Source: Bacteroidales bacterium (GTDB taxonomy: Bacteria; Bacteroidota; Bacteroidia; Bacteroidales; P3). Taken from it: DNA of 19,675 nucleotides. Below, one piece after another: positions 13,007-19,675 of this stretch. The stretch covers positions 1 through 19,675 of the forward strand of contig CAAGNU010000302.1 of assembly GCA_900771365.1 (NCBI GenBank). The letters run 5' to 3'. Each line of letters starts with the position of its first letter. Position 1 is the first letter of the stretch. The notes beneath the pieces were generated by a model, which saw nothing but the letters and a program-made list of their open reading frames with translations, was not told where the DNA came from and made no database searches. Made by a program: the position numbers and the translations under genes.

Positions 13007-15856
13007 ATGATGGAATACAATTTCAATGAAATCGAGCCCAAGTGGCAGAAATATTGGCGCGAGCAGGGTGTTTACCGCTGTTCGAACGATAGTGATAGAC
13101 CTCATTTTTATGTTTTGGACATGTTCCCCTATCCTTCGGGTGCGGGCCTGCATGTTGGGCATCCGCTGGGGTATATTGCCAGCGATATTTTCGCACGCTA
13201 CAAGCGTCTCTGCGGCTTCAACGTGCTGCATCCCATGGGCTACGATGCCTACGGCCTCCCGGCGGAGCAGTATGCTATCCAGACGGGCCAGCATCCCGCT
13301 ATCACAACGGAAAAGAACATTGCCCGCTACCGCGAGCAGCTGGATAAGATAGGCTTCAGTTTTGACTGGGAGCGCGAGGTGCGCACCTGCGACCCCGAGT
13401 ACTACAAGTGGACGCAGTGGACTTTCATCCAGCTTTTCAATCATTATTATGATACTGAGCTCGACAAGGCGATGCCCATCAGCCGCCTTGTGGAGAGGCT
13501 TGACAAGGGCGAGGTGGCGTCCGTGGGCGAGAAGGCTTGGGCCGACATGAGCGAGGAGGAGCGTCAGGACTATCTGATGAACTTCCGCCTGGCCTATCTG
13601 GCCGACATCCCCGTGAACTGGTGCCCTGAGTTGGGCACGGTGCTGGCTAACGACGAGGTGGTGAACGGCCTGAGCGTGCGTGGCGGCTACCCTGTGGAGC
13701 GCAAGCTGATGCGCCAGTGGAGCCTCCGCATCACGGCCTATGCTCAGCGCCTTGTGGACGGCTTGGAGGAGGTGGACTGGACCGACTCGCTGAAGGAGAT
13801 CCAGCGCAACTGGATTGGACGCAGCGAGGGTGCAGCCGTTTGGTTCCCTTTGGCTGTCGATCAGCATCAGAATGTCCTCTCCGGTGCCCAAGCCTATATG
13901 CCTCAGGCAAGCCCTGTCGAGGAGCCTTCGTTTGAGATTTTCACCACACGTCCTGATACTATCTATGGCGTCACCTTCATGGTGCTCTGCCCAGAGCATG
14001 AGATGATTGCCCAAATCACCACCCCCGAGCAGAAGGCCGAGGTGGAGGCCTACGTCACGTGGGCTAAGAACCGCTCCGAGCGTGAGCGTCAGGCCGAGGT
14101 GAAGAAGGTGAGCGGCGTCTTCACGGGTGCTTTTGCTGTCAACCCGCTGACAGGTGAGAAGATACCCATCTGGGTCTCGGACTATGTGCTGGCCGGCTAC
14201 GGCACGGGCGCCATTATGGCCGTTCCCGCTCACGACAGCCGCGACTTTGCCTTTGCCCGCCATTTCAACCTCCCCATCCGCCAGGTTGTGGCCCTCGACC
14301 CTGAGAACCTCACCGACCCCGCCACATGGAGCGAGAGCATGGATGCCAAGACGGGCGTCATCGTGAACAGCGGCGCCATCACGGGCATGAAGGTGAAGGA
14401 GGCAATGAAGGCCGTTATCGCCAAGATTGAGGAGATGGGAATCGGCTACAAGACCGTCAATTATCGTCTGCGCGACGCCATTTTCAGCCGCCAGCGCTAC
14501 TGGGGCGAGCCGTTCCCCATCTATTATAAGAACAACCGTCCCTGCACGCTTCCCGAGGAGTGCCTGCCGCTGATGCTGCCGGAGGTGAAGGATTTCAAGC
14601 CCACGGCTACGGGCGAGCCTCCGCTGGGCCATGCCGAGAGATGGGCATGGGACGAGGAGAAGTGCTGCGTGGTGGAGACTTCGAAGATTGACAACGTGAA
14701 GGTATTCCCCTTGGAGCTGAGCACGATGCCAGGCTTTGCAGGCTCAAGCGGATACTACCTGCGCTATATGGACCCGCGCAACAGCGAGGCCTATTTTGGC
14801 GAGAAGGCCGTGAACTATTGGCAGAACGTGGACCTGTATGTTGGCGGCGCCGAGCATGGCACGGGCCATCTTATCTACTCCCGTTTCTGGAACAAGTTCC
14901 TTTACGACCTCGGCCTCACGCCGAAGCAGGAACCTTTCCACAAGCTGGTGAACCAGGGTATGATACAAGGGCGCTCGAACTTTGTGTATCGCAGCAAGAC
15001 GGATAACAACCTCTTCATCTCGAAGAACGTTCCCGGACGCGAGGAGAACACGGTGCCCATCCATGTGGATATCAACATGGTGGATAACGATGTCCTCGAC
15101 ATTGAGAAGTTCCGCGCTTGGCGTCCCGAGTTTGCCGAGGCACGCTTTGAGCTCGAAGAGGGCAAATACGTCTGCGGCTGGGAGGTGGAGAAGATGTCGA
15201 AGTCGATGTTCAACGTACAGAATCCCGACGACCTCGTGGCCCGCTATGGCGCCGATACGCTGAGGCTCTACGAGATGTTCCTCGGTCCCGTGGAACAGGC
15301 CAAGCCGTGGGACACCAAGGGTATCGAGGGCGTGTTCCGTTTCCTGAAGAAGTTCTGGAAGCTGTACGAGAGCCGCACGGACGCTCCCGCAGAGAAGCCG
15401 GCACTCAAAGTGCTGCATCAGACCATCAAGAAGATTACCGAGGACATCGAACGCTTCTCGTTCAACACTTCGGTTAGCACCTTCATGATTTGTGCCAACG
15501 ACCTCTCGGGTATGGGGGCTGTCTCCACTGAGGTGCTTGAACCTCTCGCAGTCCTTATCGCTCCGTTCGCTCCTCATATTGCCGAAGAGCTCTATCACCA
15601 GCTCGGTCATGAGACGAGTGTGTGTGACGCACAGTGGCCAGTGTATGACCCCAAGATGCTGGTGCAGGATAGTTTCACCTATCCGGTGATGTTCAACGGC
15701 AAGATGCGTTTCACCCTTGAGCTGCCGAACGGCATCAGCCAGGCCGACGCTATCGCGGCTGTGAAGGCTGACGGCCTCGGCCAGAAGTGGCTCGACGGCA
15801 AGGAGCCTAAGCGTGTGGTCTTCGTGCCTAATAAGATTATCAACATCGTGGTGTGA
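13007..15856 (+). CDS. leuS: Leucine-tRNA ligase
   Basis: This 949-residue class I aminoacyl-tRNA synthetase charges tRNA-Leu. The signature HVGH is at 49-52 within PYPSGAGLHVGHPLGY, and KMSKS is at 729-733. The CP1 editing domain carries TTRPDT (313-318) and, further on, a GTGAIMAVPAHDSRD segment, so removal of mischarged isoleucine or norvaline should be intact. Start: ATG at 13007 and ATG at 13010 are adjacent; relatives begin near MEYNF, so either is possible. A TTG at 12998 is in frame but unlikely. Codon use is GC-rich and biased, as for a highly expressed housekeeping gene. The bias also leaves a very long empty frame on the opposite strand. The stop is followed within 5 nt by a composite repeat. 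Confidence 0.98.
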   Translation: MMEYNFNEIEPKWQKYWREQGVYRCSNDSDRPHFYVLDMFPYPSGAGLHVGHPLGYIASDIFARYKRLCGFNVLHPMGYDAYGLPAEQYAIQTGQHPAITTEKNIARYREQLDKIGFSFDWEREVRTCDPEYYKWTQWTFIQLFNHYYDTELDKAMPISRLVERLDKGEVASVGEKAWADMSEEERQDYLMNFRLAYLADIPVNWCPELGTVLANDEVVNGLSVRGGYPVERKLMRQWSLRITAYAQRLVDGLEEVDWTDSLKEIQRNWIGRSEGAAVWFPLAVDQHQNVLSGAQAYMPQASPVEEPSFEIFTTRPDTIYGVTFMVLCPEHEMIAQITTPEQKAEVEAYVTWAKNRSERERQAEVKKVSGVFTGAFAVNPLTGEKIPIWVSDYVLAGYGTGAIMAVPAHDSRDFAFARHFNLPIRQVVALDPENLTDPATWSESMDAKTGVIVNSGAITGMKVKEAMKAVIAKIEEMGIGYKTVNYRLRDAIFSRQRYWGEPFPIYYKNNRPCTLPEECLPLMLPEVKDFKPTATGEPPLGHAERWAWDEEKCCVVETSKIDNVKVFPLELSTMPGFAGSSGYYLRYMDPRNSEAYFGEKAVNYWQNVDLYVGGAEHGTGHLIYSRFWNKFLYDLGLTPKQEPFHKLVNQGMIQGRSNFVYRSKTDNNLFISKNVPGREENTVPIHVDINMVDNDVLDIEKFRAWRPEFAEARFELEEGKYVCGWEVEKMSKSMFNVQNPDDLVARYGADTLRLYEMFLGPVEQAKPWDTKGIEGVFRFLKKFWKLYESRTDAPAEKPALKVLHQTIKKITEDIERFSFNTSVSTFMICANDLSGMGAVSTEVLEPLAVLIAPFAPHIAEELYHQLGHETSVCDAQWPVYDPKMLVQDSFTYPVMFNGKMRFTLELPNGISQADAIAAVKADGLGQKWLDGKEPKRVVFVPNKIINIVV

Positions 15857-15860
15857 AATT

Positions 15861-15886
15861 GAGTTAAGAGTTGGGCGGGAGCCGCT
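15861..15886. repeat. Composite GC-core repeat after leuS
   Basis: GAGTTAAGAGTT words (15861-15872) followed by core GGGCGGGAGCCGCT (15873-15886). The right side of this copy is the 8-bp tandem array that starts at 15887. Confidence 0.82.
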
Positions 15887-16006
15887 CTTCAAATCTTCAA
15901 ATCTTCAAATCTCCGAATCTCTGAATCTCTGAATCTCTGAATCTCTGAATCTCTGAATCTCTGAATCTCTGAATCTCTGAATCTCTGAATCTCTGAATCT
16001 TCAAAT
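15887..16006. repeat. 8-bp tandem array upstream of nusB (15 units)
   Basis: Three CTTCAAAT units, one CTCCGAAT, ten CTCTGAAT and one final CTTCAAAT follow each other with exact 8-bp period. The array ends 12 bp before the nusB ATG. The ten identical central units point to recent slippage expansion. Copy number probably varies among strains. The array lies in the nusB leader, so variation could change nusB expression without changing the protein. Confidence 0.97.
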
Positions 16007-16018
16007 CTAAATATAAAT

Positions 16019-17008
16019 ATGCTTAGTCGTCATTTTCTCCGCTCAAAAGTGCTGCAAACGATTTATGCAGCTCAGGCCGACAACATGGACATCGTTGTTG
16101 TCGACAAAAACTTTCTGCACAACATCAACCGCCTCAACGAGCTTGGCACCATACAGGTTTCGGCCTTGGTGTACTTCTCGGAGATGGTGGGCATTATGAT
16201 AGATGAAGCCCAGCACAAGTTCCTGCCCACAGAGGAAGAGCGGAACCCCAACCGTCGTTTGCAGAACAATGTGTTTCTGCAGCGCCTTGCCGACAACTAC
16301 GACCTTCGCCGCCATAGCGAGGAGTTTAAGATTAAGTGGAGCGGCGTGGAGTATGATGAGATGTTCCGCCAGGCTTACGCGGCATTCGTCAAGCTGCCAG
16401 ATTATAAGGAGTATCTTGCCAGCCGTGAAAGTTTCGAAAACGACCATCAGTTTGTCCTCAAGCTGTTCAAGTTTTTGATGAATTATGAGCTGCTGAGAGA
16501 GGCTCTATTTCCCAAGAGCCTGTGGTGGGAGGACGATTTTGACCAGATAGCTCAGTACAACTTCATGATGCTGAAGGCTATGGATGAGAGTTTTGACGAG
16601 TCGTCCCCTGTGCCCTTGATGTACGACAAGCGTTACGACAAGGATGTGGAGGCGTTTGAGTTTGCCCACAAGCTGCTGCTCATCGCCATGCGTCATTTCG
16701 ACGAGGTGGAGGATTTGATACGCAAGCACCTCAAAGGCTGGGAGTTCGAGCGTATTGCCGATATGGACATCCTGCTGATTAATATGGCTGTTGCGGAGCT
16801 TTGCGAGTTTGCCTCCATTCCTGAGCGTGTTACGGTGGACGAGTATATTGAGCTTTCCAAGGAGTTCAGCACGGAGCGCAGCAAGCTCTTTATCAACGGC
16901 ATCCTCGACAGGCTCATTATCGAGCTGCGCTCGGCAGGGCGTATCAACAAGACGGGCCGGGGGCTCTTGGACCCGAAGTTTCTCGAAGATTATTTAGACG
17001 AACAATAA
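16019..17008 (+). CDS. nusB: Transcription antitermination factor NusB (long Bacteroidota form)
   Basis: The 329-residue protein has the NusB domain in its C-terminal third (about 200-320: WEFERIADMDILLINMAVAE, then ERVTVDEYIELSKEFS and KLFINGILDRL). The N-terminal 190 residues are the extension typical of Bacteroidota homologues, which are about twice the size of E. coli NusB (139 residues). The start MLSRHFLRSKVLQTIYA is the usual one. NusB works with NusE (S10) on boxA RNA in rRNA antitermination. The next gene begins 6 nt after the stop. The upstream 8-bp array is described separately; no TAnnTTTG box lies between it and leuS, so read-through from leuS is possible. Confidence 0.93.
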   Translation: MLSRHFLRSKVLQTIYAAQADNMDIVVVDKNFLHNINRLNELGTIQVSALVYFSEMVGIMIDEAQHKFLPTEEERNPNRRLQNNVFLQRLADNYDLRRHSEEFKIKWSGVEYDEMFRQAYAAFVKLPDYKEYLASRESFENDHQFVLKLFKFLMNYELLREALFPKSLWWEDDFDQIAQYNFMMLKAMDESFDESSPVPLMYDKRYDKDVEAFEFAHKLLLIAMRHFDEVEDLIRKHLKGWEFERIADMDILLINMAVAELCEFASIPERVTVDEYIELSKEFSTERSKLFINGILDRLIIELRSAGRINKTGRGLLDPKFLEDYLDEQ

Positions 17009-17014
17009 ACAACT

Positions 17015-17500
17015 ATGCGCAGACATTTTCTAACATTCATTATGGTGCTTCCCTTGCTGTTTGCGGCTTGCGGACATCGTGGCGGGACGGAGGGCGACAT
17101 TGATGTAGACCTCATACAGAATCCCAATAGCGCCCAGGGCTACAATGATAAGGCCGGTATGCCCGTTATCACGTTTGATAGCGACCTGCATGATTTCGGC
17201 CGCATCACTGAGGGCGAGAGTCTCACCTATAGCTTTCATTTCCGTAACACAGGCAAGAGCGACCTCATCATCAGCGGCTGTGATGCCACATGCGGCTGCA
17301 CTGTGGCCGACTTCCCTCACAAGCGTATCGCTCCGGGCGAGGATGGCTATGTGGAGGTCTCGTTCAACTCAAGCGGAAAGATGGGGCAGCAGTACCAGGA
17401 AATCACTGTTTCCTCAAATGCTCAGCCATCTGTCACTAAGCTGAAGATCACGGCTCAGGTGGAGAATGCCATCAAGGAACCAACTATTATCGCAATGTAA
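17015..17500 (+). CDS. DUF1573 lipoprotein
   Basis: The 161-residue product has a short signal peptide and lipobox LFAAC (lipidated Cys19). The DUF1573 domain (about 52-150) includes ITFDSDLHDFGRITEGE, YSFHFRNTGKSDLII and a Cys-rich CDATCGCTVADFP (89-101), and has an immunoglobulin-like beta-sandwich character. Function of the family is unknown; it is often found in Bacteroidota in one or more copies. It starts 6 nt after nusB and ends 31 nt before yajC, so it belongs to this operon and is probably an envelope protein. Confidence 0.9.
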   Translation: MRRHFLTFIMVLPLLFAACGHRGGTEGDIDVDLIQNPNSAQGYNDKAGMPVITFDSDLHDFGRITEGESLTYSFHFRNTGKSDLIISGCDATCGCTVADFPHKRIAPGEDGYVEVSFNSSGKMGQQYQEITVSSNAQPSVTKLKITAQVENAIKEPTIIAM

Positions 17501-17531
17501 TCAATTAAATTATAAACAATTTTAGAATAGC

Positions 17532-17849
17532 ATGAACACACTTTTCGTATTACTTCAAACTAACGGCGGCCAGCAGGGTGGCGGCAATATGCTTTTATGG
17601 CTCATCATTATCTTTGCCATCATGTGGCTTCTTATGATAAGGCCGCAGCAGAAGCAGGCAAAGAAGGAACGCGAGTTCCGAGAGGGTCTGAAGAAGGGCG
17701 ACAGGGTGAGCCTGACGGGCGGTATCTACGGCAAGGTTGCCGAGGTGGAAGACCATACTATCAACGTTGAGATAGCAAACGGTGTGGTTGTCACGGTGGA
17801 GAAGAGCATGGTGCAGCCTATGCCCGAGCAGCCCGCAGCCAAGAAGTGA
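17532..17849 (+). CDS. yajC: Preprotein translocase subunit YajC
   Basis: The 105-residue protein has a Gln/Gly-rich N-terminus (NGGQQGGGN), one membrane segment (about 20-37), then the family motif MIRPQQKQAKKEREF and a cytoplasmic beta-rich domain (GDRVSLTGGIYGKVAEVEDH). YajC associates with SecDF in Sec-dependent export. The stop is followed at once by a composite-repeat array. Confidence 0.95.
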   Translation: MNTLFVLLQTNGGQQGGGNMLLWLIIIFAIMWLLMIRPQQKQAKKEREFREGLKKGDRVSLTGGIYGKVAEVEDHTINVEIANGVVVTVEKSMVQPMPEQPAAKK

Positions 17850-18060
17850 GAGTTGAGAATTGGGGTTGAGTAATGAATAATTAATAATGAGTAATGAGTG
17901 GGGCGGGAGCCGTTTGAGTAATGAATAATTAATAATGAGTAATGAGTAGGGCGGTAGCCGTTTGAGTAATGAATAATTAATAATGAGTAATGAGTGGGGC
18001 GGGAGCCATTATTCATTATTCAATATTCATTATTCATTATTCAATATTCATTCATCACAG
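17850..18060. repeat. Triple 48-bp composite repeat upstream of the YbbR-like gene
   Basis: Three GC cores, GGGCGGGAGCCGTT (17901-17914), GGGCGGTAGCCGTT (17949-17962) and GGGCGGGAGCCATT (17997-18010), are spaced exactly 48 bp apart. Each is preceded by ATGAGTA/ATGAATA/TTAATA words. After the third core the inverse words (TTATTCAT, CAATATTCAT) run from 18008 to about 18056. The unit is thus tandemly triplicated, with only the outermost right flank complementary to the left words. Confidence 0.95.
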
Positions 18061-18075
18061 TTCACAAGTAATGTT

Positions 18076-18993
18076 ATGCTCCGACATCGTCAGTTCTGGG
18101 TTATATTAGTAATCACAGCCATAGTATGGCTGGGGGCGACTATGTCCGAGAGCAAGAGCTATTCTGTTCAGGTTCGTCTGGAATGGTGCGGATATGATAC
18201 GTCGCGTTATGTGGTGACATACGCCGACACGGTGCTGCCTATAACGGTGACGTCTGACAACTTTTCGGCTATGGCACGCTACCTGCGTATTCGCCGTTCG
18301 CCGTATAGGATCAGCGTGAAAGGCGATACGAGTATTCAGGTTAACAGCATCTTGTTTGATTCGTTGGCCAGCCGATATAAGTTTGAGGGAGTGGAGGATG
18401 TTACGAGCCTTGCGGAAGAGATACGTTTCGAGGTTGTGGAACGCAAGGGCAAGGCATTTGTTCCCCGGCTGAAGGATGTGGATTTCCGCTTTACGGAGCA
18501 GTTCGGCTTGTCAGGCGCGCCTGAGCTGAGCCCGGACACGGTGTGGCTTTATGGCGATCCGGCTGTGCTGGAGCGGATAGATGAGGTTGCCACAGCGCCC
18601 TTTGTTGTGAGGAATGTGTCGGATAGTGGGTACTATACTGTGCCGCTTAACCATTTGTGGCGGAAGTATGGCAATGTGCGGTCATCATGCGACAGCATTA
18701 GGGTGTTTCTCCCTGTGGAGCGATTTGTGGAGCGCACGTTTGAGGTGCCTGTTCAATTCCGCACGCATGAGGGGGTGCAGAAGGCCAGGCTTTATCCTGA
18801 TCGAGTAGAGGTGACGTTGTGGGTGTTGTACGACCAGTACGACCAGGTGAGTGCCGAGCAGGTTGAGGCTGTGGTGGACTATGAAGGAAATGTTAATGCG
18901 TCGGAGCTGGCTGTGAAGGTGGTGTCGTTTCCCACGACAGCCCGCGTGAAGAGCGTGGAGCCTTCGAAGCTGCAGTACGTGATTATTAGGTAA
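18076..18993 (+). CDS. YbbR-like (CdaR-type) membrane-anchored protein
   Basis: The 305-residue protein has one N-terminal membrane segment (about 7-24, FWVILVITAIVWLGA) and extracytoplasmic YbbR-like beta domains (about 40-300). In Firmicutes the YbbR protein CdaR modulates the diadenylate cyclase CdaA; whether that holds here is inference. The frame opens at 17983, but its first 31 codons are repeat sequence (encoding HYSLFNIHYSLFNIH), so ATG 18076 is used. It ends 6 nt before coaE, the usual pairing in Bacteroidota. Confidence 0.88.
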   Translation: MLRHRQFWVILVITAIVWLGATMSESKSYSVQVRLEWCGYDTSRYVVTYADTVLPITVTSDNFSAMARYLRIRRSPYRISVKGDTSIQVNSILFDSLASRYKFEGVEDVTSLAEEIRFEVVERKGKAFVPRLKDVDFRFTEQFGLSGAPELSPDTVWLYGDPAVLERIDEVATAPFVVRNVSDSGYYTVPLNHLWRKYGNVRSSCDSIRVFLPVERFVERTFEVPVQFRTHEGVQKARLYPDRVEVTLWVLYDQYDQVSAEQVEAVVDYEGNVNASELAVKVVSFPTTARVKSVEPSKLQYVIIR

Positions 18994-18999
18994 GGCAGT

Positions 19000-19623
19000 A
19001 TGATAGTAGCGCTCACAGGTGGGATAGGTTGTGGCAAGACGACGGTATTGAAGGAGTTTCGCAGGCTTGGTGTGCCGTGCTTTGTAGCGGACGAGGTGGC
19101 TGGCAGGTACTATGAGGATGGCGCATTCCTCGCGCAGGTGCGAGAGTTGTTTGGTGAGGTGGTGTTTGCGCCGGACGGCACGGCGGATAAGAGGGCTATA
19201 GCCCAGATAGTGTTCAACGATGCTGATGCGTTACGGCGGCTGAATGCCTTGATACATCCTCGGGTATGGGGAGATTTCCTCTCGTTTGCTGCGGGAGCGG
19301 GTGAGGCGCCGTATGTTGTGTTTGAGAGTGCGATAGCCTACGAGTATGGCTTTGACAGGAGGGTGGACAAGGTTGTGTGTGTGTATCTTGACGAGGCTGA
19401 GCGGCTGTCCCGCTTGGCGATACGGGATGGTGCTACGCCAGAGCAGCTGCGAGACAGGATGCGTAACCAGTTGTCGGCGGAGGAGAAGATGATGCGTGCG
19501 GACTATGTGGTGTTGAACTACGAGGGGAATCCGCGTAGGCGGCAGGTGGAGCGTATACATGCTTTGTTGCTTGAGGGGGCAGCGCGTGTTGGATTAGGGG
19601 GTGGAGAGGGGATGAATGAATAA
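19000..19623 (+). CDS. coaE: Dephospho-CoA kinase
   Basis: The 207-residue protein carries the P-loop GGIGCGKT (7-14), Asp31 in the ADEVAG segment, and the family sequence LIHPRVW (84-90) followed by the lid-type RLAIRDGATPEQLRDRM region. It catalyses the last step of coenzyme A synthesis, phosphorylation of dephospho-CoA. The C-terminal dozen residues are Gly/Ala-rich, and the last few (MNE plus stop) are supplied by the GAATGAATAATGAAT repeat, so the tail may differ in related strains. Confidence 0.95.
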   Translation: MIVALTGGIGCGKTTVLKEFRRLGVPCFVADEVAGRYYEDGAFLAQVRELFGEVVFAPDGTADKRAIAQIVFNDADALRRLNALIHPRVWGDFLSFAAGAGEAPYVVFESAIAYEYGFDRRVDKVVCVYLDEAERLSRLAIRDGATPEQLRDRMRNQLSAEEKMMRADYVVLNYEGNPRRRQVERIHALLLEGAARVGLGGGEGMNE

Positions 19624-19663
19624 TGAATAATGAATATTGAATAATGAATATAGGCTCCCGCCT
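19610..19663. repeat. Composite GC-core repeat at the end of coaE, inverted core
   Basis: GATGAATGAATAATGAATA words (19610-19652) overlap the coaE stop codon and lead into GGCTCCCGCCT (19653-19663), the reverse complement of the family core GGGCGGGAGCC. The other half lies beyond the window. Confidence 0.82.
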
Positions 19664-19675
19664 GTACAGACGTGG

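Noticed and set aside
12980..14632. 550-codon open frame on the minus strand opposite leuS
   Set aside because: It is an antisense shadow created by GC-rich codon bias in leuS. Its translation has no domain and low-complexity His/Leu-rich composition, while leuS on the other strand is certain.
15887..16006. CRISPR-like appearance of the array before nusB
   Set aside because: The 8-bp units are contiguous with no spacers and no cas genes are present. It is a simple tandem array.

Overview
The window looks like chromosomal DNA from a Bacteroidales bacterium (phylum Bacteroidota). The evidence is a Bacteroidota-style promoter (TTTG, about 18-20 nt, then TAnnTTTG) upstream of leuS and of the DUF349 gene, few Shine-Dalgarno sequences, a secreted protein with a type IX secretion (T9SS) C-terminal domain, a GldB-family lipoprotein, an extended NusB, and the order nusB / DUF1573 / yajC / YbbR-like / coaE. 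Genus was not determined. No rRNA, tRNA, CRISPR array, integrase or transposase gene was recognised.

Layout. 1-500: non-coding, repeat-like DNA with a long inverted repeat. 504-3090: a promoter, a leader of about 280 nt that can fold extensively, a BspA-type leucine-rich-repeat surface protein carrying a T9SS tail, and a strong hairpin terminator. 3157-3223: a broken copy of the 3' end of yciH. 3430-5568: an ECF sigma factor and a multi-pass membrane protein, its likely partner. 5720-12360 (minus strand): DUF349 protein, GldB-like lipoprotein, LtaS-like membrane sulfatase (overlapping GldB by 4 nt), diacylglycerol/lipid kinase, and YciH/SUI1. This is mainly an envelope and lipid-headgroup cluster. 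12412-13006: a divergent intergenic region with two good promoters and a 40-bp-arm inverted repeat. 13007-19623 (plus strand): leuS, nusB, DUF1573 lipoprotein, yajC, YbbR-like protein and coaE, all housekeeping.

The most unusual content is not a gene. Almost every spacer holds one or more copies of a composite repeat: a GC-rich core close to GGGCGGnnGCCGTC, flanked by short tandem 7-8-nt words (GTGAATA, GAGAATT, GTTAAGA, ATGAGTA, CTCTGAAT types), often with the reverse-complement words on the other side. The core is nearly constant while the flanking words change from locus to locus. Copies start within a few bases of most stop codons, supply some of those stops, extend upstream of several genes in frame, and in one case lie in frame inside a membrane protein. 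Two copies have expanded into regular arrays (3 x 48 bp before the YbbR-like gene; 15 x 8 bp before nusB). I do not recognise this as a named element. It is the best candidate here for something undescribed.

Other points of interest are a 67-bp direct repeat (yciH 3' end) bracketing the sigma/membrane cassette, and the possibly switch-like leader of the surface protein. Base composition also shifts: the sigma/membrane cassette is visibly more T-rich, with different codon preference from the GC-rich leuS region.
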